Shown here one piece after another: positions 43,270 through 53,159 of a stretch of DNA of 64,000 nt (position 1 is the stretch's first letter; each line of letters opens with the position of its first letter). Below the pieces are notes generated by a model, which searched no databases, was not told the origin of the DNA, and was given only the letters and a program-made list of their open reading frames with translations. Both the position numbers and the translations under genes were made by a program. Source of the stretch: Blasia pusilla (Eukaryota; Marchantiophyta; Marchantiopsida; Blasiales); assembly GCA_050084515.1 (NCBI GenBank), contig CM114273.1, positions 43,462,001 through 43,526,000 of the forward strand, in the 5' to 3' direction.

Positions 43270-44687
43270 TTGGTCATCACGGAGCTGTCGGGTGGTCTGG
43301 TTGGGGACCGTGGTGCGGACAGTGGTGGTTTCACACGGAGTGGATTTAGGTATCGGCTACCTTTTCCACTTCCGACGGTTGATGAAGAGGAGGACGAGGG
43401 TGTTCCAAACACCGAGTCTTCTACGTTGTTATCGAGTGTTGCAGCTCCATTGATTTGGGACATGGACGGTGGATATGGGGCCATGAAGGGCCCCTGACGA
43501 TACTCGGGTGCAGTGGGTACCATTGAGTTGGAGGACTTCATGCAGGAGTTTGATACGTGGTGTGATATGCAGATGTTGCGGAACGCCACGTTGTTTACAC
43601 CCTTCTTGGCTTGGAAGGGGTTGTTTCAGCACTTGGAAGGACCACCCATGGATGATTACCATGAGTTTAGGAAGGACCATGTTGCTGAGATTGAGGCATG
43701 GAGACAATATTGGTCTCCAAGCTATGTGTCTATCACCCATGGTGGTATTGGTAGTAGTGCTCCTACTATGCCCGGCCGGCCCGGACGTTGAGTGGTGCAG
43801 TACGAGCCGGAGTGGGGGTACCGGTGGAGGTACTAGTGGGGGTATTAGTGGAGGTACTAGTGCCCCACCATCGTTTAGCCCGGTTGCAGAGTTCTTCAAG
43901 AGGTTGAAGAAGAACTATCAAGGAGTGAAGACGGAGAAGTTGAGGAATCTTCAGGACTTTGAGCGAAAGACTGGTGAGAGTCTTCGTGAGGCATACACGC
44001 GTATGCGACGCTTGATTTCAGTTACCCAGGGTGTGACTGAAATCAAGTTTTGGTATGGGATCTTGGACAGAGATTTGCGCCGTAGGGTACGTGATGCTAC
44101 TCTTATGAGTGATGATTCACCCACATTGACCCATGTGTTTGCTCTATCTGAGAAGATTGAGCTTAACATGGTGAAGGAGAGAGTGGTGACATCCGCATTC
44201 AATAGGGATACAACTACTACTTCTCGTGTTCAGCCGCCCACCTCACACTCTCGTAGTAGTGGTGGTGGTAGTAGTAGTGGGAGTCGGGGGGGTACACGCG
44301 ACCTCAGTCAAGTCCTAGAGGGACATTTGTGCAGAGACCATTGCCTTCATTTGCTGCCCCGCAGCAAGGGCAGTCATGTTGGACATGTGGAGGTGATCAT
44401 GTTAGGAGGTTTTGTCCCCAAGAGGATGGGAGACGGACTTTGGAGGATGGGCCTCAGTCGGCCCCAACTCAGTGTGATCATTGCGGGAGACTAGGTCATC
44501 CTCGAGAGCGTTGCTTTGATCTTCATCCAGAGTTGAGATCAGGCCGTGGCCGTGGTGGAGTAGCTCCGAGAGGCCGAGGTGGTAGAGGTGGTAGGGGTGG
44601 TAGAGGTGGACCAGTGGTTGGAGAGCCTCACGGTGGCTACCCCTACCACTACGACAAGTCAACTATGGTGCCAGATTGAGCAGATTG
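43270..44687 (+). pseudogene. Gypsy gag with two zinc knuckles
   Basis: Capsid/nucleocapsid region. One frame runs from 43,270 with a single TGA at 43,495 and continues with VGTIELEDFMQEFDTWCDMQ. A second frame (about 43,800-44,300) has FKRLKKNYQGVKTEKLRNL, ESLREAYTRMRRLI and WYGILDRDLRRRVRDA, a typical retrotransposon gag core. The first frame then returns with two CCHC-type knuckles, CWTCGGDHVRRFC (44,377) and CDHCGRLGHPRERC (44,473), and a Gly/Arg-rich tail ending in a stop at about 44,677. At least two frameshifts are needed. The knuckles would package element RNA. Confidence 0.85.
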
Positions 44688-45899
44688 GAGCGAGTTGGCT
44701 ACTATGGTCGGGTATCCAAGATAGATCGGAGTTCGGGAGCAGGGGCTTCCACCTCTTATGGAGGGGATGATCTCTCTTATATGGCGAGTGCAAAGATGAG
44801 GTTGAGGCATCACCTGCGATTCTGAGAGGAGCCACTCGAGCATCGAGCCACGTGGTGCTATTGTGGAGTTGGACCCACAGAGGGGTGAGGCCGGGAGGCG
44901 AGCTAGGCTTCCTGAGTCATTCTTATTGTGCGAGGTGCTTAGGACTCCATCCATGGTTCCTACGCAACCTATTGAGCCGACAAAGTGGGGATCGAGGCAT
45001 CTACATCGCGTGTAGTAGACACGGATGCAAAGATCGAAGGAGATCGCGGATGGCAACCGGTGTTGGGATCCTTATTATTTTCGGCCACGGAGCGATGGCT
45101 TTAGGAGTTGACTTAGCTCTCATTTTGAGCTAGCGACCACATTGTGTGAACGTGGGGTGTTATTCTTACACGTGTTGAGGTGGATGAGGATGTTGCGGTG
45201 GAGCAACCCTCTATGTCGGGAGTAGCATTGAGTACCGTGCTACTTGGCGCAAAGCGGCGCGAAGATGGATGCATTACGGCCCGGCCCGACCATTGATCGT
45301 GAGAGGCTTACACTGGTGTATGTATGTTGGACAACCGAGTGGGATCTTCCGATTGGTGAGTCCTACAGATAGGTGTATAGACGGATAGAGTCTTGTTAGA
45401 CTCGGTGCCCACCTTTGATGTTGGGAAAGGCGGCATGTATTGGTTTGGGTATTCGGAGGTCGAGCTTGAGCCTTGCCCATTCCGATTCAAACATCACTTG
45501 GAGGAGCCAATGATAGGTCTCAATTCATGACACGGGAGAAGTTTTCTGACAGTTGAGACCGGATCATGCGACCGATAGCTCCCGGTTGGGAGTATCTCAT
45601 GGGTAGTCACATCACCGAGTCGTATGATGTACTAGTTGGAGGAGCGAGATTGTACCCGATGGGTTTTCAGATGGATTATTGGATCGAGACATCGTCTTAT
45701 AGACTAGGTTGGCGGTCCGGGATGGACGTATGAGCCAAGTTCTGTGAGATTTATTTTCGGGGCTCGACCAGGAGGGTCTTCCCAACATGATGTGTTAGCA
45801 TCTGTGGCTGGTTTTAGTGGAGTAGTCACTTGGCCAGGAGACTTTTGGAGGGTAATGTTTCGCTATGGATTCTCCTGCGCATGAGGAGGTAGAGGAGGT
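44688..45899 (+). other. Eroded gypsy stretch, possible protease remnant
   Basis: The position where an aspartic protease is expected. A weak candidate lies near 45,060-45,140, but no DTG/DSG motif is readable. All frames are riddled with stops. Confidence 0.3.
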
Positions 45900-47165
45900 C
45901 CCTATTTTTGCAGCAAAGTGGCATCCTCATCGTTGGATGTGCCACTTTGGATTTCAGCGGTGCACTACGGCAGAGGGCGTCGCCTAGTGCAGAGGAGGCT
46001 TGGTGTGAGGTTATACCTCACGAGGAAGAGGAGGCCCCACGGCGGACTCCTACCAGCGATTGGGTTATCCCCTTTGGATACTACACCCATTGTATGGCAA
46101 GTATCCGCCGGAGGGCATTTGTGTGTTAGATCTCTTTGGTGGGATTAGCACTGGTTTGGGCTGTTGATGTTGCAGCCGGTATTCTGTCTTGGAGATACGT
46201 GTATGTGGAGCGAGATGAGACGGCCGAGAGAGTCTCATCCCGACATATTGGTCGATTGATGTGGAGATATCTGAGTTGTTGCCGCCATCGGCTATTCGTG
46301 GGTACCAGCGTGCTTTTACCATCACACATTGCATTGTTGGGGCGAAGGACCTTGAGAGAATTGGTCTTGTGGATTTGGTGATTGGATGGCCATGTCGGGT
46401 CATACACGTCTTTGGTCGGGTGAGGGATTACATGACCCTAGGTCTCGATTGTTTTGGGAGATGTTACGGGTGTTACGACATCTTGAGTTCATCGCAGCAC
46501 GTGCTCTAGCTTACATTCGGAGAATGTTCCATTGTTGGGTGACACTCGGACCGGATGATGGCGAGTGTTCATGAGGTGCGCTCTTGGATTGGACCAGCGG
46601 TATTGTTGGATGCCGCGAGTTGGCTCGCGTGCACATCGCCCACGCTGTGGTGGACAAACTTGTTGCCTAGGAGGTTCTACGTCGAGCATATGATGCAATG
46701 CAGCGGGATCTCGCCTTACGGTGGATAGTATCTTGAATCTTGGCGACTTTCCCAAGTGGTGAGGGTTATTGATCGGTCACCCATGGCAAGTGGTGAACCG
46801 TGTGGGCGACCTAGGATGGCACTATCCACATTTGTGAGTTTTCCTCGTCACATGCCTACAGAGGAAGGTGGTCGGGGCTTGTATGGGATTCTCATGTGCG
46901 GCAGTTGGTGGAGCCTAACGGATGATGAGAGAGAGCGTGCGATGGGATTTGCTATTGGTGTGACAAATGCGGTTGCTTCTATTTCGAGGCTTCACGACGT
47001 CATGTGTTGGGTCGGGCCATGGACCTGAATTGTTTGACTTGGATTTTGAGTCTTGGTATGGCCGAGCGTCGACTTCGGACTATATCGTGGGTCTTCCACC
47101 CCTTGTAATGAGCTCGATGGCTACCGGGGACGGTAGAGGCATCGGTGGGCGAGGAGAGTAGTATT
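45900..47165 (+). pseudogene. C5-cytosine DNA methyltransferase (DNMT3/DRM-like) within gypsy
   Basis: Would transfer a methyl group to cytosine C5 in DNA. Motifs appear in the canonical order but in different frames because of single-base shifts. Motif I: VLDLFGGISTGL at 46,123-46,158, the SAM-binding FxGxxTG loop, ending in a stop shortly after. Motif II-like: RYVYVERDETAERVSSRHI at about 46,194-46,250. Motif IV: DLVIGWPC with the catalytic Pro-Cys at 46,390-46,395, then GHTRLWSGEGLHDPRSRLFW in another frame. Motif VI: ENV at 46,520-46,528. Then SPTLWWTNLLPR near 46,640-46,675 (like the AHRxRxFWxNLP block of DNMT3) and ERERAMGFAIGVT near 46,928-46,966 (like ERxFGFPxxxT). The order and spacing fit DNMT3/DRM rather than DNMT1. 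It sits between gag and RT. Inactive as read. Confidence 0.8.
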
Positions 47166-47440
47166 TTGCATCCTTGGAGTAGATGGGATGTAATGGTGGG
47201 CATGTGGAGTTGGTTGCTCATGCTTTGGTGGAGGAGTTATTTGCTCGAGATGATGGTGTAGCTAAGGATGTACCATCTTGTGAGGGGGTTGCGTGAGCGA
47301 CCAATGGCATAAATCCTCTCCCTCTAGTGTGCCGGTGGAGGAGACTTGGGAGCCATTACTTGGGCCCAAGCTTACGAGAGGTGAGAAACGGACGCTGACC
47401 ACGGTTCTTACGTGCTTATAGGAGTTGTTTTGCCTTTAGC

Positions 47441-48780
47441 ATGAAGGAGTTGGGTTCTCTGGTTGGACCTGGTATACGGATTGATTTGGCTAGTGATACG
47501 CCAATCTTCCGTCGTCCCTACCGATATAGTGATATGGAGAGGGACTTGATTCAGAGTAGGACGTTGGACCTTTTGGAGGCTGGATTAGTGGAGTTGTCGT
47601 ATGGAGAGTATGCATCGGCCTTTGTCATGCCTGCTAAAAGGATATGCATGGCAACTACACGGATAGGCGGATGTGTGGAGATTACCGTCCTATCAATCGG
47701 CAAACCAAGGCTGATAGGTATGCCATGCCTACACCTGAGGAGATCTTTGATGTGGTGGGACAGGCAAAGATTTTCAGTACTTTGGATCTTCGGGCAGGAT
47801 ACCATCAATTGCCGATTCGGGAGAGTGACAAGGCCAAGACAGCATTTTGGGGTGTCAACTCTCATGGCAAGGATTTTTTGTACCAGTGGAAATTATTACC
47901 CTTTGGGTTGAAGAATGCACCTGCCGAGTTTCAAAGAGTGATGGACAGGATCCTAGCAGGGTTGGATTTTGTTCGGTTTTACATTGATGATATCTTGGTG
48001 TTCAGTAACACGGTGGAGGAGCATCAGATACATTTGCAGATGGTGTTTGAGCGGTTGAAAGCTTATGGTCTACGTTTGCATCCAGGAAAGTGTAAGTTCT
48101 TCCATGAGGATGTTGAGTACTTGGGTCATGTGATCTATCCAGGTGGTTTGGGAGTTCGGCAAGCAAAGGTGGAGGCTATTGCACTTATTCCGCGTCCGAT
48201 AGATGTGAGTAGAGTTCGAGCATTCATGGGATTGGCGAACTACTATCGGAGGTATGTGAAGGGATTTAGTGCTATGGCAAAGCCTTTGAACCAATTGCTG
48301 AAATCAGATCAAGAGTGGCACTGGGGAGATGATCAAGAGAGAGCTTTTGTGGAGCTTAAGGCCCAGTTGGTGGCGGCGCCTATCTTGAGGAGACCTATCA
48401 GAGGGCGCCCATTTCAGTTACACACTGATTGGAGTAGGTTGGGACTTGGAGCGGTGTTGACACAACATGATGATGAGCACATGGAGTTTGTGGTGGCCTA
48501 TGCAAGTCGTTCGAATAATGCAGTGGAGTCGCGCTATAGTTCATATGAGGGAGAGTGCTTGGCAGTAGTGTGGGCTATGGCACACTTTAGGTGTTACTTG
48601 TTTGGCACACAGTTTACCCTTGTTAGTGATCACCAGCCGCTCAAGTGGTTGATGGAGTCGGACAAGCTTACAGGGAAGCTTGCACGGTGGGCTCTTATCT
48701 TACAGGAGTATGACTTCCAGGTGGTACATAGACCTAGAGTTGCCAACCTTGATGCTGATGGGTTGAGTAGGAACCCATGT
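47441..48780 (+). pseudogene. Gypsy reverse transcriptase and RNase H
   Basis: RT begins about 47,441 (MKELGSLVGPGIRIDL, then FRRPYRYSDMERDLIQ) and shifts frame once at about 47,640 into a 494-codon open stretch. It shows RMCGDYRPINRQTKADRYAM, FSTLDLRAGYHQLPI, the palm motif YIDD at 47,980-47,991, and LGHVIYPGGLGV. RNase H follows at about 48,420-48,620 with HTDWSRLGLGAVLTQ and YSSYEGECLAVVWAM. The first acidic motif reads TDWS where TDAS is usual. RT and RNase H are the best-preserved part of the element. The minus-strand element at the window end is of the same broad family. Confidence 0.93.
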
Positions 48781-49129
48781 ACTAGCCAAGAGGATACAAC
48801 TGGGGCTAGATGGCATGGCGAGGTTGATGAGGAGATTGTGCCAGGTTGGCATGCATCCGCCTTTTTATGTTGGTTAGGGGTGGACTCTAGTATGGAGGAC
48901 CACAAGATATCTTACTCTAGTCAGAGGGTAGATGGCCAGCCTTCACATCCTAAGGTTGGAGATGGTGGTACGGATCAGCGTGATATTCATGATGATGCGT
49001 TGGTGTTGGAGTTCCTACGGACCAGTAGGGTGCTAGGCATAGTGAGTGCCAAGGAGCGAGACCGTGTTCTTCAACGTGAGGTATCGATTGGAGGGAACAC
49101 ATATTCTCCGCGTGTGGGAGGATGGTAGA

Positions 49130-50240
49130 GTACGAGTAGTGCCACATTTGGCTCAGAGAGAGCCCATTGTGCGACATGCCCATGAGGAGTTGGGACATTT
49201 TGGGGTAAAGCGTACGTATAGCTTACTCCTTGGCGATATTGGTGGCGTGGCATGCATACTCAGTGCAGCGATTGGTGTCACGTTGTATGGTTTGTGACAG
49301 GGTGAGGGCATCATTTAATGCCCCTACACCACAATTACACCCCTTGCCTATTATGGGGTTGGGTTACCGTTGGAGTGTGGACTTTGCGGGATCGTTACGT
49401 TGGTTGGTATGCGACATCATCGATATGTGTTGGTGATGGTGGAGCACTTCTCCAAGTGGATTGAGTTGGTGGCATTACCGGACAAGGCAAGTGAGGGAAC
49501 GGCGTATGCATTTCTGGATAGAGTGCTTAGTCATTTTGGTGCACCGGTGAAGTCTTGACCGACCAGTCTGAGTTTTGGTGAGTTTGGTCTTGTGTGACAA
49601 GGCGTTGATTGATCATTGGACCACGTCTCGAGATCATCCAGAGGCGGATGGTTTGGCTGAGCGTGTGGTTCGAGGCAGTGAAGAGGGCATTGCGCAAGTA
49701 TGGCCTCTGAAGGGGCATCTTGGAGAGGATATTCGTTGCCATGGTTAGCCATGGGGTATAGGTTCGATCGCCAAGCATCCTTGGCTTCCTTCTCACCTTA
49801 TTTTCATTTATCGGCCGTGATCGGACTTGCAAGCAGCAATTCGTCGGGAGTCTAGTGAGGTGGTGAACCTTGATGACCCAGAGATGTGGATGAGGGTGTG
49901 TTCTCAGCGGGCGGAGCTCTTTCGGAGAGTTATGCCAACAGCCTTTGAGAATCTTGCCATTGCTCAACACAGGGGATACGTTGCGGTATGCAACCATTCG
50001 GGTGGAGGTTATCGACCATCGATTCGTAGGTTCCATGTGGGGACTATGTCTATTTGCAGCAGATTGCCCGACAACGTTGGATGACGGCAGCGCACTATTT
50101 TCGAGTGCGTGAGGTGTTAGCTTCGGAGTTCTCATGTTGGAGGGTCGTGATGGAGTTGTTTGGAAGGACCATGTGCGTAATTGTGCGCCATGTCATCTTC
50201 CAAATGTGGATGGTCTTTATTGACCCAAGCTTAGCCATGA
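49130..50240 (+). pseudogene. Gypsy integrase
   Basis: Joins element DNA to the chromosome. The zinc-binding part (about 49,139-49,320) shows REPIVRHAHEELGHFGVKRT, the HxxxxH half of an H2C2 finger. The core shows YRWSVDFAG (about 49,360-49,390), the first catalytic Asp, then RYVLVMVEHFSKWIELVALP in a frame that shifts around it. Downstream frames (to about 50,240) recall the C-terminal region, with AAIRRESSEVVNLDDPEMWM and ARQRWMTAA. Frame changes are frequent. The comparable segment of the minus-strand element at 61.9 kb has lost about 230 bp of the core. Confidence 0.8.
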
Positions 50241-50249
50241 TACGTGCTA

Positions 50250-50405
50250 GCTTGAGGTGCATGTTGTGTGGGTCTGCGTAACGCGGCCCGTATGTTGGTG
50301 TGTGATCGGTGTTCTAGGGGTTGGCACATGATGTGTTTGACTCCACGTTTGGATGTTGTTCCTCTTTGGAAGGTGGGTTTGTCCTCGATGTACTTAGGAG
50401 AGGTA
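50250..50405 (+). pseudogene. PHD-finger-like motif at the end of gypsy pol
   Basis: After integrase, CMLCGS (50,258) is followed, one frame over, by MLVCDRCSRGWHMMCL (CDRC at 50,301-50,312, His at 50,325, Cys at 50,334) and then VVPLWK. The spacing CxxC...CxxCxxxxHxxC...W is that of a PHD finger, a reader of histone tails. The last Cys pair is not visible. Many gypsy chromoviruses carry a chromodomain in this place to steer insertion. A PHD-like finger here might do the same, which is inference. Confidence 0.6.
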
Positions 50406-50570
50406 GATGACTTGATCTTTGCATGATATGGATTACGGATGTGCGACTAACGATGGGGCAACCTAGCACCCGGCCTTCGATTCGGTTTTCCAAGAAGGTG
50501 TATAGCATGTAGTAGATGTATAGGGCTACCTGGGAGTTAGAGGACCTAACCGCTTGATTAGGGGGCGAGT

Positions 50571-50675
50571 TGTGGTACACTTTGCGTTTGTGGATACTCT
50601 CGTCTATGTTATGTATGTATGTGCGTATGGTATGTCAGCGATGTATGTTGTATGACGATGTGGATTCGCACGACA
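50571..50675 (+). repeat. Gypsy terminal segment R, first copy
   Basis: 105 bp, TGTGGTACAC to CACGACA, nearly identical to 51,046-51,149. A purine-rich GATTAGGGGGCGAG lies directly before it and could be the polypurine tract. Two bases (GT) separate it from S. Confidence 0.9.
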
Positions 50676-50677
50676 GT

Positions 50678-51043
50678 TGTCATGACCATACGGATTATGT
50701 CGTAGAGTATGGTGTGCTCGTAGAGGCCATTCCTTATGTAGGACCGTAGTGGCTTGGTAGAGATGCGGTTCCATACATAGGGTTGGGGTTACTCACTTGG
50801 GGTGACTTTCCCAGAGGGGCCCGCTCTTAGGTTGGAGGATATAAGGTGGCTTGCCCTCAAAGAACAGTCAGTTCTTTGAGTTGAGCCTGTTGCGTTGGGA
50901 GTTAGCCTTGGTAGTGAGTAGAGCTCTTGGCTATGGTGTTTCCCGCAAGCTTCGACCTAGATTCTCCCATCGTGGAGTGGGTTTGGCTCGATTGTATATG
51001 ATTGTAAACGTGTTTTATGACAGTAGGTCTTTCACGGATTTCA
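50678..51043 (+). repeat. Gypsy 3' terminal segment S
   Basis: 366 bp matching 41,397-41,766 with scattered substitutions and small indels, bounded TG...CA and followed by GT then R. Confidence 0.92.
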
Positions 51044-51045
51044 GT

Positions 51046-51149
51046 TGTGGTACACTTACGTTTGTGGATACTCTCGTCTATGTTATGTATGTATGTGCGT
51101 ATGGTATGTCAGCGATGTATGTTGTATGACGATGTGGATTCGCACGACA
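51046..51149 (+). repeat. Gypsy terminal segment R, second copy
   Basis: 104 bp ending CACGACA directly at the host junction. No copy of R is present at the 5' end of the element. Confidence 0.9.
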
Positions 51150-51716
51150 ACCTCGACAAGCCGACCGCAGACTCGGGAGAAGCGGAAGCAAGAGGCGCCA
51201 GGGTTGTCCCAAGGAGAATAAAATCCATCATCCTTGGGAAGACATAGAGAAACAACGACCCGGACAAGCGTCCTCCTTCAGTTCATGAATTTACTGGATG
51301 AGTTGAAAAGTTTCAGTTCTCAAGCGTCGACATCCGCCATTGATAAATTGACAACGTTGGGACGGAAGCTTCAACGAAACGGGCACGCTCCCTGGACGGT
51401 CAATGGAGTGGTCGAAGAGGTGGCGGTGGATCTATTGATCGCTGATTTGCCCTCGGGGTTGCGATTGTGAGACGAGAATCCGTCGAACGGGGTCCCAGAC
51501 TGGAATGTTCCCCTTTCTTATGACCAGATCGCGCTCTTGTTTTCCTTTGCAGACGCTTACCTGAGTGACAGGGGCTGCTTCTTAGTTTTGACTGGAGGGA
51601 GCGAGGATGAGCTTTTCAACCTCTAGTGCGTCAAGAGGTCGCTGAAGTGGAGGACGGCGCAATCGTTGATCATCAAGAACGAGTACCCACTCTGATCCGC
51701 GACGAGTCAAATTCGG
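51150..51716 (+). pseudogene. Copy A exon 3, second part: methyltransferase motif IV region
   Basis: Continues exon 3 after the gypsy insertion, in register with copy B 57,070-57,652. It encodes RHRETTTRT, LLDELKSFSSQAST, LTTLGRKLQRNGHAPWTVNG, then VAVDLLIADLPSGLRL followed by a stop, then (copy A reading) DWNVPLSYDQIALLFSFADAYL and a LTGGSEDELFNL block. VDLLIADLPSG takes the place of beta-class methyltransferase motif IV (usually DPPYG), and the following WD/D...L/GG pattern fits that class. The catalytic DPPY is DLPS in both copies. A also has TAG (about 51,626) and TGA (about 51,692) stops absent from B. The exon ends at a GTAAGG donor. Confidence 0.65.
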
Positions 51717-51799
51717 GTAAGGCTCTATTCCTGTCTCCAAATTGTATATCTCCGACGTTGTTTTTGTCCGTGAGCAATCCGTCTTAAGGCAACAAGTTG

Positions 51800-52064
51800 C
51801 TGGCTAAGAGCAGCCCATGCTTGGCTGAGAGCAACAAGTCGCTTTCCGACGGGTTGCATCTTTCCCAGAAACACAGGGAAAACGCATTACCACCTGCAAC
51901 CCATCGGAACCCGACGGGTTGTAGTTGCTTATGGTTTTTCCCTGTGTTTCCGGAAAGCGACGGGTTGCTCTCAGCCAAGCATGGGCTGCTCTAAACCAGC
52001 AACCCGTCGCCTTTCGACGGGTTGGTCATGGACATAAACAACCCGTCGGACTCCGAAAGGTTGC
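51800..52064. repeat. Nested inverted repeat with palindromes in intron 3 of copy A
   Basis: Palindromes at 51,831-51,857, 51,895-51,921, 51,999-52,025 and 52,038-52,064. In addition a large inverted repeat pairs 51,800-51,882 with 51,934-51,999 (for example GAGCAGCCCATGCTTGGCTG on the left). The left arm carries about 18 extra bases, and the 51,895 palindrome is the loop. Confidence 0.85.
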
Positions 52065-52200
52065 TCCAATGTTAGTATTTAAAATAAGTTCTCTAGGGTC
52101 AAGCGAAGTTCTTTGGTGACGTGTTGCACATTATGTCACCATACTTAGAGTAGACCAGTGGCCAAGTTGCTGACATTGTTTCCAACGTGCTTCTTTACAG

Positions 52201-52717
52201 ATGGACCACTCCTATGTTTACTGCTTCGTTCGGCCCGAGCACAACTTCCAGGTGTTCAAGATCCAGGATCCTGTGGATCCATGCTCAGATGGGTACAGCT
52301 TAGATAGTTTATACAATTCCCCCCCCCCAAGGAATTTACATGCAAGACGGTACCCCACTTCTTGGAGGAAGGGAAAAGTCGCCAGCCTTGATGCAAACGC
52401 TCATCGAGCTCTGCTCAAGGCCGGATGACTTGGTGTTCGACTTGGTGGGCCTTTTAGGGGCGAGTATCAAAGGCGCCTGGCAGAGTGGCAGGAACATTCT
52501 CTGCCTCGAGGGAAGGCAGGAACTGTTTGATCTTTGCAAGGAGGCAAAGGCGGGATACGCTAGGCTCGTTGGGGCGTACAACTCTCCACCGAAGCCAAGA
52601 GCTCCGATTCCAGATCCACCATTGGTAGTGACACCATCGTCACTTCCAACGATTCTGAAAATCGGGAGGGCAAGGCCGAAAGTAATTTTGCAAGAGCTCT
52701 CGGACGATGACGAGTGA
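52201..52717 (+). pseudogene. Copy A exon 4: methyltransferase motifs X and I
   Basis: Starts after a TTCTTTACAG acceptor. First frame: MDHSYVYCFVRPEHNFQVF... to a C-run at 52,318-52,330 where the frame shifts. Second frame: GGREKSPALMQTLIELCSRP, then DDLVFDLVGLLGASIKGAWQ, then GRNILCLEGRQELFDLC, ending in acidic SDDDE. This reproduces the C-terminal half of beta-class N4/N6 methyltransferases: EKPxxLM (motif X), then PGDLVLDPFxGSGT (motif I), then GRxxxGIExxxxY. The SAM loop is degenerate (DLVGLLGAS for DPFxGSGT). The final codons overlap a GTGAGT donor, so the stop at 52,715 may be skipped by splicing to 52,769. Confidence 0.7.
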
Positions 52718-52763
52718 GTTCAAAGAACTCAAGGACCCAGCTTGACTGCAGCATTTGGAGTAG

Positions 52764-52843
52764 GGAGTTATTTGATGATGAGGCAAAAGATTTCATTGAA
52801 TAGATCAAATGTACAGTTCCGAGCTTCTTTCGGATGTAATAAA
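52764..52843 (+). other. Copy A first 3' end (possible terminal exon and poly(A) signal)
   Basis: After an AG, LFDDEAKDFIE and a stop at about 52,803, then AATAAA at 52,838-52,843. It is homologous to 53,450-53,525 and to 60,030-60,110. Confidence 0.5.
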
Positions 52844-52948
52844 GGAGAAGATTTTTTCGAACGATGGTGGTGTTTCTAAAATTTTGCTGAATATCTTTTA
52901 TGTCTTTTCGAATGTGATCGTCTATGTACTCCGCGGACTTCTATTTTG

Positions 52949-53046
52949 CAACCCGTCGGATTTCCACGGCTTGCAACTTTTCACTTTTTGACCACTGCAC
53001 CTTTTTAACCACTTCTAGGCAACCTGTCGGATTCGGACATGTTGCC
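52949..53046. repeat. Two palindromes in copy A 3' region
   Basis: Members of the same family at 52,949-52,975 and 53,020-53,046, downstream of the first poly(A) signal. Confidence 0.85.
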
Positions 53047-53159
53047 TAATCGGACTCTTTCCCTGTTGGTCCAACTTAAGAGGAAGTCTGGCGGGCTTCT
53101 TCACTTTGGCACCTTCCCCTAGTATCGTAAAAGAAGGCGTAGGCTTCTTTTCTTCTCTC

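Larger units (their letters stand above)
41397..51149 (+). mobile_element. Ty3/gypsy element carrying C5-methyltransferase and PHD-like motifs
   Basis: A 9,753-bp insertion in exon 3 of copy A. The outer ends read TGTC...GACA. The 4-bp flanks are ACCC (41,393-41,396) and ACCT (51,150-51,153), a probable target duplication with one mutation, and host coding sequence resumes in register with copy B. Order on the plus strand: terminal segment S (41,397-41,766), 1.5-kb leader, gag with two zinc knuckles, a poorly readable stretch, a C5-cytosine methyltransferase-like region, RT, RNase H, integrase, a PHD-finger-like motif, then terminal segments R-S-R. RT before integrase marks it as Ty3/gypsy. 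Stops and frameshifts make it inactive. S copies are roughly 95% alike by eye. Confidence 0.9.
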
